Shown here in pieces: positions 1 to 6,436 of a stretch of DNA of 35,908 nucleotides. The translations under genes were made by a program, and so were the position numbers. Below the pieces are notes generated by a model. The model was not told where the DNA came from and did no database searches. It saw nothing but the letters and a program-made list of their open reading frames with translations. Source of the stretch: a virus; the IMG/VR virus record IMGVR_UViG_3300042376_001553, positions 1 to 35,908 of that record. One strand, given 5' to 3'. The stretch's first letter is position 1, and each line of letters starts with the position of its first letter.

Positions 1-34
1 AATCATTTTTCATATTTTCTCATTTTGCTTGGGG

Positions 35-66
35 CAAATGTATATTATTTATTTCACATTACACAA
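35..66 (-). promoter_or_regulatory. Bacteroidetes-type promoter, reading left out of window
   Basis: On the minus strand, TTG (64-66) is followed 21 bases later by TACATTTG (35-42), a full match to the TAnnTTTG -7 element. The spacer holds GTGAAATAA, also found in three other promoters here. It would drive a minus-strand gene starting at about position 4-13 and continuing outside the window; that gene cannot be judged. Confidence 0.7.
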
Positions 67-72
67 GAGGAG

Positions 73-101
73 AAAACAAAAAAGCGGAGAAAGTTCCCCG
101 C
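73..101 (-). terminator. Rho-independent terminator of the 141-1984 operon
   Basis: Reading the minus strand, GCGGGGA (95-101) pairs with TCTCCGC (84-90) across a 4-base loop, with one G-U pair. A T-rich tract follows (TTTTTTGTTTT, 73-83). The wobble pairs only in the minus-strand RNA, so the element is directional. It lies 40 bp past the stop of the last gene of the operon. Confidence 0.8.
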
Positions 102-140
102 CCATTTGTTTAACAAAACGAAAATAAAAAAAACCTTAGT

Positions 141-293
141 TCATTTCTTCTTGGCTGTCTTGGCAGCGGCCTTGAACGCTGCTGCTGTTGGTGCGCCCTT
201 CTCTCCGGGCTTCCTCATTTTCTCTCCGCTTCCGGCCTCAATACGTTTCCGTTTGGCATTAAGATTTGCATAAAGTCCTGCTGGCTTTTTCAT
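141..293 (-). CDS. Small Lys/Ala-rich conserved phage protein (50 aa)
   Basis: A 50-residue, very basic protein that starts MKKPAGLYANLNAKRKRI, carries GSGEKMRKPGEKGAPTA in the middle and ends in a Lys/Ala-rich tail. I recognise this pattern (KKPA-LY-N, then GSGEKMRKPG, then GAPTA) as a small protein recurring in many phages. I know no assigned function; the charge would suit nucleic-acid or capsid-interior binding, which is inference. It overlaps the preceding gene by ATGA (290-293) and is the last gene before the terminator at 84-101. Confidence 0.8.
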   Translation of the reverse strand: MKKPAGLYANLNAKRKRIEAGSGEKMRKPGEKGAPTAAAFKAAAKTAKKK

Positions 294-451
294 TTCTTCT
301 TCATGTTTTTAGGCATGGACTTCGCCATAGGCTTGGACATTCCGGCTTTGCTCATAGCAATAGCAACGGCTTGCTTCTGAGGTTTTCCGGCCTTCATTTC
401 TGTTTTGATGTTGGCCGAGATGGTGGCCTTTCCTTTTCCTGATTTTAACAT
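290..451 (-). CDS. Small basic conserved phage protein (53 aa)
   Basis: A 53-residue protein starting MLKSGKGKATISANIKTEM, then KAGKPQKQAVAIAMSKAG and a Met/Lys/Pro-rich tail. The pattern LKSGK, then IS-NI, then GKPQKQAVAIA, then KAG recurs in small phage proteins often found beside the KKPAGLY protein, as here. The function is unknown to me. It is translationally coupled to the next gene by ATGA overlap and belongs to the operon driven from 2026-2057. Confidence 0.8.
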   Translation of the reverse strand: MLKSGKGKATISANIKTEMKAGKPQKQAVAIAMSKAGMSKPMAKSMPKNMKKK

Positions 452-493
452 AGCCTTGTTGTTTATTGTTTGCGTAAATATAACTCTTAGTTG

Positions 494-754
494 TTAATAT
501 TCGAACCCATAGTCATTACAGAATATTGGGGTTTGCTCACCAATGTACGCCCCTTCTACATTATAGTAGAAATACTCAATGGCCTCTTCCATTGTCATCT
601 CCTCGTCCTTCACTAATATCTCAAGGCATATAGCGGTGCTGTAAATGAGCCGCCCAGACTTTTCCTCAAGGCCAATGACGGCCTCATCAAAGCCGTCAGC
701 CTTCAGGAATGATTCATCAGGATTGTTTTCGAGGATGGTTTCGAGTATGTTCAT
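494..754 (-). CDS. Hypothetical acidic phage protein (86 aa)
   Basis: An acidic 86-residue protein with an N-terminal segment MNILETILENNPDESFLKA followed by an IGLEEKSGRLIYS stretch and EEAIEYFYYNVEGAYIG near the C-terminus. The look is that of small conserved phage proteins that I cannot assign to a function. No membrane segment or metal motif is visible. Its ATG overlaps the stop of the Gp157-like gene (ATGA, 751-754), so it is probably translated by coupling. Confidence 0.8.
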   Translation of the reverse strand: MNILETILENNPDESFLKADGFDEAVIGLEEKSGRLIYSTAICLEILVKDEEMTMEEAIEYFYYNVEGAYIGEQTPIFCNDYGFEY

Positions 755-1257
755 TTTATTTGCAATGATACATTGTCTTTCAGGAACGCCCCTGGCACTT
801 CCTCTCCGGCCTTCAGAGCGTTGCCAATGGCCGTCTTGCTTGCTTCCTTCTTAACGACAAAGAACGCATCAGGAAGCTCAGTTTCGTCCACGATTTCCAC
901 AGCCTGAGAACGCCTTGTGGACAGCTTCATTAAAGGCGTTTCCCATTGCTTCCCTCCTGTCTTGCTGTTCTCTTGCCCGTACAGCATAAGAGCGTTCAGA
1001 AGCGTTTCCTTCAGGCGAGCAACGGAGTTCTCCTTTGTCTTCTTGATGGCCTGAATGCGCTTGATTTCAGCGGAGGCCGTGTCGATTTCCGATTCCCATT
1101 TGAGAATCAGCTTTGCATACCCCTCGGCCTTGTGGCTGAAGCTCTCCCGATTGATGGCTAATTCCTCCATCATTTCGTCCGTAGCCTCACCCCCCGCCTC
1201 CTCAATATAGGAGGCAAGGGAGAGGAATTCCTGTGTGATTTCCCAGAGCGTAGCCAT
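751..1257 (-). CDS. Siphovirus Gp157-like protein
   Basis: Matches the Gp157 family (PF05565) in size and layout: an N-terminal helical region starting MATLWEITQEFLSLASYIEE, a long charged coiled coil with KAEGYAKLILKWESEID and KRIQAIKKTKENSVARLKE, and a C-terminal segment with ELPDAFFVVKKEASKTAIGN and GEEVPGA. Family members are linked to phage replication or recombination modules and resistance phenotypes; the biochemical role is unsettled. I chose the ATG at 1257, one base after the stop of the upstream gene, because a 12-residue longer start would overlap the SSB-like gene without family-like sequence. Next to an SSB-like gene, as is common for this family. Confidence 0.85.
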   Translation of the reverse strand: MATLWEITQEFLSLASYIEEAGGEATDEMMEELAINRESFSHKAEGYAKLILKWESEIDTASAEIKRIQAIKKTKENSVARLKETLLNALMLYGQENSKTGGKQWETPLMKLSTRRSQAVEIVDETELPDAFFVVKKEASKTAIGNALKAGEEVPGAFLKDNVSLQIK

Positions 1258-1258
1258 A

Positions 1259-1984
1259 TTAGAAGGGTAAATCAAGGTCGTCAGAACTATCATTTAAGGA
1301 CATCGGATGTGAAGGAGAGCTTGTCGCCATCATCATCATCTTCTTGTAATGCTCCTCGGAAAGCATGGCCTCCTGCTGTGCCTTTGTGTACTGCGGAGCA
1401 GCAGGCTTTGTGAGAGCCTTGTATTCATCAGAGCCTTTTATTTTCTCCTGAAGGAAATTAGGCATACTCTCGAATTTAGCTTGGTCGAATTCGTTAATGC
1501 TGAATTCAAATGTAGGATTCACCTGCGGAGGGCACACCATGCCTTTCGGAATAGGCGTAGCAGAAGCGATTTCGTCAAACACTTTAGAAGGGTCTTTGCG
1601 GCCTTGCTTGTGAATGATGTTGAGCAAGCAAGGAACGCCCAGCAGCTTCGTTACATCAAAGGCAGAGGCTTCCTCGTCTGTGAATGCCTTGCCTCTCCAT
1701 GATGTCAGGAACGCACGGAGGTTGGCCTTCTCGTTCATGGACAGGGTGAACTCCTTGCTGATTACACAAGGCTGCTCTCCCTTCTCAGGATTGAACACCT
1801 TCAGTTCTGTGGGGAGTTCGAATGTGATGCGCACCTTGTGCACCACCTTCTTCTGCCCAAGGATTTCCTCTTCACGAGTGCCGAGGTCAATCATGGAGTA
1901 ACAACGGGCGACATAATTGCCTGCCGGAATGGGGGAATAAGCGACACCATCGCCATTCCCAGAGGATTTTGCTATAATAGCCAT
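1259..1984 (-). CDS. Phage ssDNA-binding protein-like (NGO0469/DUF669-like)
   Basis: A 241-residue protein whose N-terminus (AYSPIPAGNYVARCYSMIDLG), central VRITFELPTE and ISKEFTLSMNEKANLRAFL, and a VTKLLGVPCLLNI strand resemble the OB-fold-like NGO0469/DUF669 group of phage replication proteins. It ends in the acidic tail DDSDDLDLPF written here as SSDDLDLPF, like the partner-binding tip of SSB proteins, with a Met-rich stretch before it. Role by inference: binding ssDNA in replication or recombination with the Gp157-like neighbour. First gene after the promoter at 2026-2057. Family assignment is by pattern, not by search. Confidence 0.72.
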   Translation of the reverse strand: MAIIAKSSGNGDGVAYSPIPAGNYVARCYSMIDLGTREEEILGQKKVVHKVRITFELPTELKVFNPEKGEQPCVISKEFTLSMNEKANLRAFLTSWRGKAFTDEEASAFDVTKLLGVPCLLNIIHKQGRKDPSKVFDEIASATPIPKGMVCPPQVNPTFEFSINEFDQAKFESMPNFLQEKIKGSDEYKALTKPAAPQYTKAQQEAMLSEEHYKKMMMMATSSPSHPMSLNDSSDDLDLPF

Positions 1985-2025
1985 AACTTGTGAAAATAAT
2001 TGTTAAACATTTTGCTTTGCGGAGG

Positions 2026-2057
2026 CAAATGTAATAACGCCTGTTTGTATTTTCCAA
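2026..2057 (-). promoter_or_regulatory. Promoter of the minus-strand operon 1984-141
   Basis: On the minus strand TTG (2055-2057) lies 21 bases before TACATTTG (2026-2033), a full TAnnTTTG match. The start codon of the first gene is about 40 bases downstream. Between 1985 and 2169 I see no convincing gene: the overlapping ORFs there would run through this promoter. Confidence 0.75.
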
Positions 2058-2169
2058 ATATAGAGGATAAATTATTGAAAAACAAACGCATACACACTTG
2101 CAAAATGGACAGAATTTCCGGCCTGTCCGTGCCGTAATTAAAGGCCATATTTCCAAGAATTGCCGCCAT

Positions 2170-2349
2170 TTACGGAAATACTGAAAGTACCTTTAGTATA
2201 ATTCCGAGTAGGGAAAACAGCAATGTACCGAAGCCTTCGCCCATTGCCTCAGCATCCCGCTTCTTGTAGGCTTCGTAAATGTGGCGTAAGGAGGCCGTGA
2301 ATACACAAACGAGTATCAGGCCAATAAAGAACTGCGAGCTGTCTTTCAT
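2170..2349 (-). CDS. Small two-helix membrane protein (59 aa)
   Basis: Starts MKDSSQFFIGLILVCVFTAS and has two hydrophobic segments (about residues 7-21 and 41-57) around a charged loop (RHIYEAYKKRDAEAMGEG). The size and topology suit holin- or antiholin-like phage membrane proteins, but nothing specific proves lysis. A longer reading of the same frame, to 2706, is an artefact that overlaps two better genes. ATGA overlap with the upstream small membrane protein shows coupled translation. Last gene of the run that starts near 7520. Confidence 0.7.
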   Translation of the reverse strand: MKDSSQFFIGLILVCVFTASLRHIYEAYKKRDAEAMGEGFGTLLFSLLGIILKVLSVFP

Positions 2350-2522
2350 GCGTACACAAAGGATTGAATGCAGAAAATGATACAGGCAAGCAGCCACAGC
2401 AGCAAGTAAATGTAGCCCAGGCGGACATAGCCCTTGGCAAAGTTTACATGACTCCGCCAAATACAGAACAGGCCGGAGATGACGCATCCGAGCAGGATGA
2501 ACAGGTCTAATAGTACACTCAT
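2346..2522 (-). CDS. Small two-helix membrane protein (58 aa)
   Basis: Starts MSVLLDLFILLGCVISGLF and has two hydrophobic segments (about residues 3-21 and 36-56) around a short loop, CIWRSHVNFAKGYVR, with several basic residues. It overlaps both neighbours by ATGA (2519-2522 and 2346-2349). Two adjacent, coupled, two-helix membrane proteins suggest partners, for example holin plus antiholin or a superinfection-exclusion pair; that is inference. No signal peptide cleavage site is seen. Confidence 0.68.
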   Translation of the reverse strand: MSVLLDLFILLGCVISGLFCIWRSHVNFAKGYVRLGYIYLLLWLLACIIFCIQSFVYA

Positions 2523-2911
2523 TGTCTTGAAAGGAAATTGTCAGTGTCTCGTTGCGTTTCTTCCCTATCGTCTGTGTCTTCCCAAATCTTGTGCTGACAT
2601 TCCTGAACGGCTTCAACAAGCGTTTCATGTCGTGCCCATTTGCCTTCGTGGCGTTCGTATGTGTCGAAGTCAGGAATTGTGAGGTAGAGATAGGTTCCCC
2701 ACACAAGCCATCCGAAGCCTTCCACTTCGTGATAGGAATATGCGCTGTGGCATAGCCCCGTCCATTCGGACGGAGCGTTTCCCATGTAGAGCCTTATTGT
2801 GTCAAAGAACTCCTGTGCCGAGGGAGCCTCCCCATTCAGGGGCGTTTCCATAAGGCTGTCGTCTCCTGCCAGCAAAAACAGCCTCATTGCTTCTTTCCAT
2901 TCTGTATTCAT
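2519..2911 (-). CDS. Hypothetical protein (130 aa)
   Basis: A soluble-looking protein, MNTEWKEAMRLFLLAGDDS at the start, with a Trp/Tyr-rich centre (GFGWLVWGTYLYLTIPDFDTYE) and an acidic, Gln/Arg-rich tail. I do not recognise it. It overlaps both neighbours by four bases, fitting translation coupling in this dense early-type operon. Confidence 0.72.
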   Translation of the reverse strand: MNTEWKEAMRLFLLAGDDSLMETPLNGEAPSAQEFFDTIRLYMGNAPSEWTGLCHSAYSYHEVEGFGWLVWGTYLYLTIPDFDTYERHEGKWARHETLVEAVQECQHKIWEDTDDREETQRDTDNFLSRQ

Positions 2912-3105
2912 GGGCGTGTGTGTTTTGCGTATTCCTTAGCCCGTTTGAGGATTTCCCGCACTTGCTCATAGGCGGTGGTGGCTTTGCCTCTCAGGCGCTC
3001 ATTGAGCCATTCTGCTTGCGTTAAAAACTCTTGGCCGTGTGTGGGCTTCCCCTGCCTCTTGCATAACTCCTGTATGGCTTGGAGGCGTTGTGCTGCTGTT
3101 GTCAT
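2908..3105 (-). CDS. Hypothetical basic helical protein (65 aa)
   Basis: Almost entirely predicted helix and basic, starting MTTAAQRLQAIQELCKRQGK and ending in an Arg/Lys-rich AYEQVREILKRAKEYAKHT segment. Unrecognised. ATGA-type overlaps on both sides place it firmly in the operon. Its size and charge would allow binding to nucleic acid or a host protein, which is only a guess. Confidence 0.68.
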   Translation of the reverse strand: MTTAAQRLQAIQELCKRQGKPTHGQEFLTQAEWLNERLRGKATTAYEQVREILKRAKEYAKHTRP

Positions 3106-3374
3106 AGAAATGTGTAGATGAGGGTTACTATTTTATACATATGAATTGTGGCCTTGCCGATTTTAACAATCAGCTTTTCCTCATCTTCGCTGATGAGTAT
3201 CTCCTCCCCGTTGGGGAAGATGCTCAACTTGGCCTCTTTGATTTCGGCATATATTACCGGAAAACTTGTGAACTCATTTGCTGTTATGAGCCTGATGCCA
3301 TAGCGTTGCTTGTAAAATTCGGGGATGCTTTCAAATGCCTCCCGAAATATCTCGTGTACGGTTTCTCTTTTCAT
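3102..3374 (-). CDS. Hypothetical protein (90 aa)
   Basis: Starts MKRETVHEIFREAFESIPEF, followed by short strand-like segments (FPVIYAEIKEAKLSIFP and ILISEDEEKLIVKIGKATIHMY). This is an alpha then beta layout with a hydrophobic C-terminus, too short for a clear membrane helix. Not recognised. Coupled by four-base overlaps to both neighbours. Confidence 0.7.
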   Translation of the reverse strand: MKRETVHEIFREAFESIPEFYKQRYGIRLITANEFTSFPVIYAEIKEAKLSIFPNGEEILISEDEEKLIVKIGKATIHMYKIVTLIYTFL

Positions 3375-3559
3375 TTTGCGACAAAATAAAATTGTGTTTT
3401 TAACTTCTCTAAAATCTCCTCTGAATACTCCACCAAAAGGGAGGAGGCAAAGTCGTCAGGATACTTCCTGTTCTCTCTCGCCAATTCCTTTATGGCATAG
3501 TTTATCAGCAGAATTTGCTGCCCCGTGAGCGTTACTTGATGTTCTTGTAATGTATTCAT
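3371..3559 (-). CDS. Hypothetical protein (62 aa)
   Basis: A short helical protein starting MNTLQEHQVTLTGQQILLIN with AIKELARENRKYPDDFASS and EEILEKLKTQF. Not recognised. The start is supported by the recurring A-rich leader (AACAACAAAGCAAA directly before ATG) shared with several genes of this run, and the stop overlaps the next start by four bases. Confidence 0.72.
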   Translation of the reverse strand: MNTLQEHQVTLTGQQILLINYAIKELARENRKYPDDFASSLLVEYSEEILEKLKTQFYFVAK

Positions 3560-3579
3560 TTTGCTTTGTTGTTTTATAT

Positions 3580-3861
3580 TTAACGGCCTTCTACAATTTC
3601 AAATAAGAATGGCATAAGATAATTCAGGTGCTGCTTCCATTCGGGAGCGTTCAAGTCCACAGGAACGGGCGTGAGGTCGTCTGGGTCGTCTGTGTACATT
3701 AGGGCAGACTCTACGCCTGCATCCTGAAGAACATTCTCCCACACATGATGTGTAGGCTCATTGCCTAAGTCCTCTCTTTTCCAATCAGCCCAATAGGTGA
3801 TTTCCATTACTTGACCTCCCAGTTCCTCCGGAAAGTCAAAGGTGAATTCGTTGTCTCTCAT
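3580..3861 (-). CDS. Hypothetical acidic protein (93 aa)
   Basis: Strongly acidic, starting MRDNEFTFDFPEELGGQVME, with YTDDPDDLTPVPVDLNAPEW before a hydrophobic C-terminus. Not recognised. Acidic small proteins in early phage operons can act as DNA mimics against host nucleases, but there is no specific motif to support that here. Four-base overlap with the upstream gene; 20-base gap with an A-rich leader before the next gene. Confidence 0.7.
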   Translation of the reverse strand: MRDNEFTFDFPEELGGQVMEITYWADWKREDLGNEPTHHVWENVLQDAGVESALMYTDDPDDLTPVPVDLNAPEWKQHLNYLMPFLFEIVEGR

Positions 3862-4175
3862 TTTGTTTTTATTGTAAATAATGGCTCAGAAGAAAACGAG
3901 GCGTAGGCGTTCATTAATTCTAACGCCCTGTGTCCTGCGTGTAGTTCTATTTTAATATCTCCCACATAAATCAGGGGAGCATTCGTTCTGCACGGAATGC
4001 CGTGTGCTGTGGCAATGTCGTGAAGCCTTAATACAGCGTCTATTTTCCGAGGGAACACTTGTATGCCAAACAGAAGGCCGGAGGGCATAGCGTGAGGCGT
4101 GAAGCCCAGGGAGGCAATGTCTTCCTCCCTGTGTGGCTTAGTTGTTCGTTGTCTTATCAGAAGAATAGCTTTCAT
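3858..4175 (-). CDS. Hypothetical protein (105 aa)
   Basis: Mixed alpha/beta look: MKAILLIRQRTTKPHREEDI, a GLLFGIQVFPRKIDAVLRLH stretch, and NAPLIYVGDIKIELHAGHRA before a helical end. Not recognised. It overlaps the next gene by four bases and is separated from the upstream gene by a single base. Confidence 0.7.
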   Translation of the reverse strand: MKAILLIRQRTTKPHREEDIASLGFTPHAMPSGLLFGIQVFPRKIDAVLRLHDIATAHGIPCRTNAPLIYVGDIKIELHAGHRALELMNAYASFSSEPLFTIKTK

Positions 4176-4176
4176 G

Positions 4177-4434
4177 TTATTTAAATTGTAAGCTAAGCCA
4201 TTCTTCTATTGTCTCAAAGAACTCACCATCCCATTCGTGCCCCTCGTGTATTGCCTCGAATTCGTCTGTCAGTTCTACTGCGAGTTCGTATAAGCCTCCG
4301 TGCCCTTTCGCCTCGTGGCGTTGTGCTACAAGCCCTGTACGAGTATTGTCTGCCGTAAGTTCAATGGTGATGGCTTGCACCACCTCGTAGTGTGTCTCCT
4401 GCCATGAGGCAAAGCCGTTCGGGAAATGTTTCAT
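4177..4434 (-). CDS. Hypothetical acidic protein (85 aa)
   Basis: Starts MKHFPNGFASWQETHYEVVQ and is rich in Glu/Asp and His, ending EFFETIEEWLSLQF. One beta-like segment (AITIELTADN) is followed by helices. Not recognised, no known motif. Sits one base before the next gene of the operon. Confidence 0.7.
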   Translation of the reverse strand: MKHFPNGFASWQETHYEVVQAITIELTADNTRTGLVAQRHEAKGHGGLYELAVELTDEFEAIHEGHEWDGEFFETIEEWLSLQFK

Positions 4435-4448
4435 ATAACTCCGTCGCC

Positions 4449-4769
4449 TTAGTAGTTATATCGTTCCTTGTATTCCAGATGAACCTCAAACTCCTCTGAG
4501 CCGAATTCCTTCTGCTGAAAAACAACCGTGTACCTGCAGCTAACTAAGCAGCCGCAGCAATCGTGTTGGCATCCGCAGCGATAGGCATACCCGTTTGGGC
4601 TAACACCATACGGAGCGGATATGTCTTCGTTAATGGCATCAAAATGCCTCTTAATTGCCTCCGCTCTGGAAGGTGTAAGTCGGCCCTCCAGAATCGGATG
4701 CGTTGTCCGGTAGGTTCTAAAATCAAGGTCAGCCCAAAGGCCGACCCAAGAATATTTCTCATTCATCAT
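4449..4769 (-). CDS. Hypothetical Cys-rich protein (106 aa)
   Basis: The distinctive part is a Cys cluster in the second half, RCGCQHDCCGCLVSC, with six Cys and one His in 15 residues. It suggests bound zinc or another metal. The N-terminal half (YSWVGLWADLDFRTYRTTHP) looks like a folded alpha/beta region and the C-terminus is acidic/aromatic. The start may be the first or second Met. Not recognised as a known family. Confidence 0.7.
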   Translation of the reverse strand: MMNEKYSWVGLWADLDFRTYRTTHPILEGRLTPSRAEAIKRHFDAINEDISAPYGVSPNGYAYRCGCQHDCCGCLVSCRYTVVFQQKEFGSEEFEVHLEYKERYNY

Positions 4770-4774
4770 GTTCG

Positions 4775-5074
4775 TTATTTTTTTATAGTTAAAGGATTTA
4801 AAATAGAGCCAAGCGTTCCGAAAAAGTCATCAAGAATGTCATCAGGAGCGGGGCGTGTTTCCCCGTATTGAAACGACACATTCTCTTTTGAGGTAGTCTG
4901 AATAACCACCTCGCCATCCATCAGGCGGCACAGCGTGTCGCAATCTTTGATTGTTTGGAAGGCTTCATCGTTCTTCCAATCGTCCGGCAGAGCGGACAGC
5001 GTGGCCTTGTACATTTCGAGAGCGGACACAAGTAGGTTGCGTTGCGCCTCCGGTAGAATCATTAGTTTTTCCAT
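4775..5074 (-). CDS. Hypothetical protein (99 aa)
   Basis: I start it at MEKLMILPEAQRNLLVSALE rather than 19 codons upstream, because the shared A-rich leader (AAACAATTAAGCAAA) lies directly before this ATG and a longer form would overlap the upstream gene. Helical N-terminus, then SKENVSFQYGETRPAPDDIL and a hydrophobic end. Not recognised. Confidence 0.7.
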   Translation of the reverse strand: MEKLMILPEAQRNLLVSALEMYKATLSALPDDWKNDEAFQTIKDCDTLCRLMDGEVVIQTTSKENVSFQYGETRPAPDDILDDFFGTLGSILNPLTIKK

Positions 5075-5094
5075 TTTGCTTAATTGTTTAAAGG

Positions 5095-5322
5095 TTAAAA
5101 TAAATTGTTTTTCCGTTTGCATTCGTTCCACAGCGTTTGCAGGGCTGCCTTCTGTGTGTACAGCTTGCCTCTGCTATCTTCGTCTAAGTGCCTATCGTAG
5201 GCCAAAGAATTGTTAGTTATGCAAGTGTATTTCTTGCCCCTGTACTGAATGGTTACCTTCCAGTGCCCGTAGCTTGTAGTGCTTCGGACATCAATGCGTT
5301 CTAAAAATTGTTGCGTTGTCAT
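5095..5322 (-). CDS. Hypothetical conserved-looking phage protein (75 aa)
   Basis: Starts MTTQQFLERIDVRSTTSYGH, then beta-like WKVTIQYRGKKYTCITNN, and ends in QTLWNECKRKNNLF. This look (GHWKVTI, GK-YTC-TNN, LWNECKRKN) seems familiar from Bacteroidetes phages, but I can name no function. The start carries the A-rich leader AAACAGCAAAACAAA directly before ATG. Confidence 0.73.
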   Translation of the reverse strand: MTTQQFLERIDVRSTTSYGHWKVTIQYRGKKYTCITNNSLAYDRHLDEDSRGKLYTQKAALQTLWNECKRKNNLF

Positions 5323-5396
5323 TTTGTTTTGCTGTTTAAATGTTTGCGAAATAATTGTTTGAAAATGTTTTGCTAAATTGGTTTGTGATAGGCGGC

Positions 5397-5552
5397 CTAA
5401 TTGCTACACAAGCGGCCTGATAGTTCCTTTGCTGCCATGCCTGCAAGGTAGTGGCCTGATAGGACAAGGGTAATGAGGCGTTGCCTGTTTGCGGCCTTTA
5501 GGTCAATGAGGCTAATAAGACCTGCTGAATTGAGAATGTTTTTTGCTTTCAT
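5397..5552 (-). CDS. Small hypothetical protein (51 aa)
   Basis: A 51-residue ORF starting MKAKNILNSAGLISLIDLKA and ending KELSGRLCSN, mostly hydrophobic/basic helix. The coding evidence is its ATGA coupling to the upstream ORF (5549-5552) and the leader before it. The DNA holds two near-identical GGCCTGATAG copies (5413 and 5452 regions), read as two LSG segments. No recognised family; could be a short amphipathic protein. Confidence 0.55.
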   Translation of the reverse strand: MKAKNILNSAGLISLIDLKAANRQRLITLVLSGHYLAGMAAKELSGRLCSN

Positions 5553-5728
5553 ATTTGCTTTGTATTTGGTTTTGCTGTAATGGTTGTAAAATGATGGAAG
5601 GGTAATTCCATTCTGTTGAATTGCTTCAGGGCTCCATCAACATTTTGCGCTACTATTTCGGAGCGGGACACGACAAATTCCTGCCCCTGTTTCGTCCGGA
5701 TGTAAAGTTTGAACTCAAATGTTTTCAT
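5549..5728 (-). CDS. Small hypothetical protein (59 aa)
   Basis: Starts MKTFEFKLYIRTKQGQEFVV, a beta-hairpin-like N-terminus, then SRSEIVAQNVDGALKQFNRM helix. The A-rich leader AAACAGCAAAACGAA lies directly before the ATG, and the stop overlaps the next start by four bases. Resembles small single-domain phage proteins, with no assignable function. Confidence 0.65.
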   Translation of the reverse strand: MKTFEFKLYIRTKQGQEFVVSRSEIVAQNVDGALKQFNRMELPFHHFTTITAKPNTKQI

Positions 5729-5748
5729 TTCGTTTTGCTGTTTATGTG

Positions 5749-5934
5749 TTAGTATTTCAATATTCTTTTAATCCTTTCACTGCCTACTTGGCAATCCTTT
5801 TCAGGCGTATCGAAATAATGCCTGTAAATGTCCGTTCCGATTTTGCGTATTTTGTAATTTGTAGTGCCGAATTGCATCCCTGCTTTTACAGGAATCTTTA
5901 CGTCCGTGTAAAATTGCGTTTTTGTGCCTTCCAT
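5749..5934 (-). CDS. Small basic hypothetical protein (61 aa)
   Basis: Basic protein, MEGTKTQFYTDVKIPVKAGM at the start and a beta-rich centre with NYKIRKIGTDIYRHYF. The ATG is preceded by the leader AACAACAAAGCAAAA. Not recognised. Confidence 0.65.
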   Translation of the reverse strand: MEGTKTQFYTDVKIPVKAGMQFGTTNYKIRKIGTDIYRHYFDTPEKDCQVGSERIKRILKY

Positions 5935-5950
5935 TTTTGCTTTGTTGTTT

Positions 5951-6106
5951 TTAGTTGTAAGAAATTGAAATTGTGTTGATGCGTGTTCCTTTGTACACGA
6001 AGGTTTCTGTATTCGTTACCTTTGCGCCAATTTCCCGTAAGTAGTTTACAAGGGCTTCGTAAGTGGTAAAGGATTTTCCGTTTGCTTTGAAGATTTCCTT
6101 TTTCAT
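5951..6106 (-). CDS. Small hypothetical protein (51 aa)
   Basis: Starts MKKEIFKANGKSFTTYEALV, with a helix (NYLREIGAK) and a C-terminal beta-like NTISISYN. The start has the leader AAACAACAAAACGAA, the same as five or more neighbours, which supports it as a real gene despite the size. Not recognised. Confidence 0.65.
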   Translation of the reverse strand: MKKEIFKANGKSFTTYEALVNYLREIGAKVTNTETFVYKGTRINTISISYN

Positions 6107-6127
6107 TTCGTTTTGTTGTTTAAATTG

Positions 6128-6334
6128 TTAGAATGCTATTACTGACTTGAAAATTTGGCAATCCTTGCCGTCCGCTGCAATTGCGTCCAAACTGGCTTTT
6201 GCGTTGATGAGGAGTTGAAGGTGTATGGTTAGTTCAATGCGCTCGCTTTGTTCTATCCAATCGCTTCTAAGGTCGCATTTTGCATCGGCAATTGCGCCTT
6301 CTAAAAATTCCCGTGCTGCTGTTAGTGTTTTCAT
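6128..6334 (-). CDS. Small helical hypothetical protein (68 aa)
   Basis: I start at MKTLTAAREFLEGAIADAKC, which is preceded by AACAAAAACGAAA; an upstream in-frame start would place 26 residues in a region of inverted repeats. All-helical with a Leu-rich centre (ERIELTIHLQLLINAKASLD). Not recognised. Confidence 0.62.
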   Translation of the reverse strand: MKTLTAAREFLEGAIADAKCDLRSDWIEQSERIELTIHLQLLINAKASLDAIAADGKDCQIFKSVIAF

Positions 6335-6383
6335 TTTCGTTTTTGTTCGGCTTTCTTCACCCGTTCCCGTGTTTAATTGTTGG

Positions 6384-6430
6384 AGGCCGGAGGAATTTAC
6401 GACAATTCCCAAAGTGCATATTTCCGGCCT
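6384..6430. repeat. Nested inverted repeats in an intercistronic gap
   Basis: AGGCCGGA (6384-6391) is complementary to TCCGGCCT (6423-6430), and inside it GGAATT (6392-6397) pairs with AATTCC (6404-6409) around a 6-base loop. A run of seven T follows on the plus strand (6432-6438). It lies between the genes ending at 6437 and starting at 6334, so it may be an RNA processing or stability element, or a plus-strand terminator against antisense transcription. Confidence 0.5.
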
Positions 6431-6436
6431 GTTTTT

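Noticed and set aside
25-273. Plus-strand ORF at the left edge
   Set aside because: Antisense to two coupled small genes and the terminator.
1887-2169. Minus-strand ORFs between the two minus-strand runs
   Set aside because: They run through the promoter at 2026-2057 and into the SSB-like gene; no family-like sequence.
2350-2706. N-terminal extension of the small membrane protein ORF ending at 2170
   Set aside because: Covers two ATGA-coupled genes in other frames; the extra part is not protein-like.
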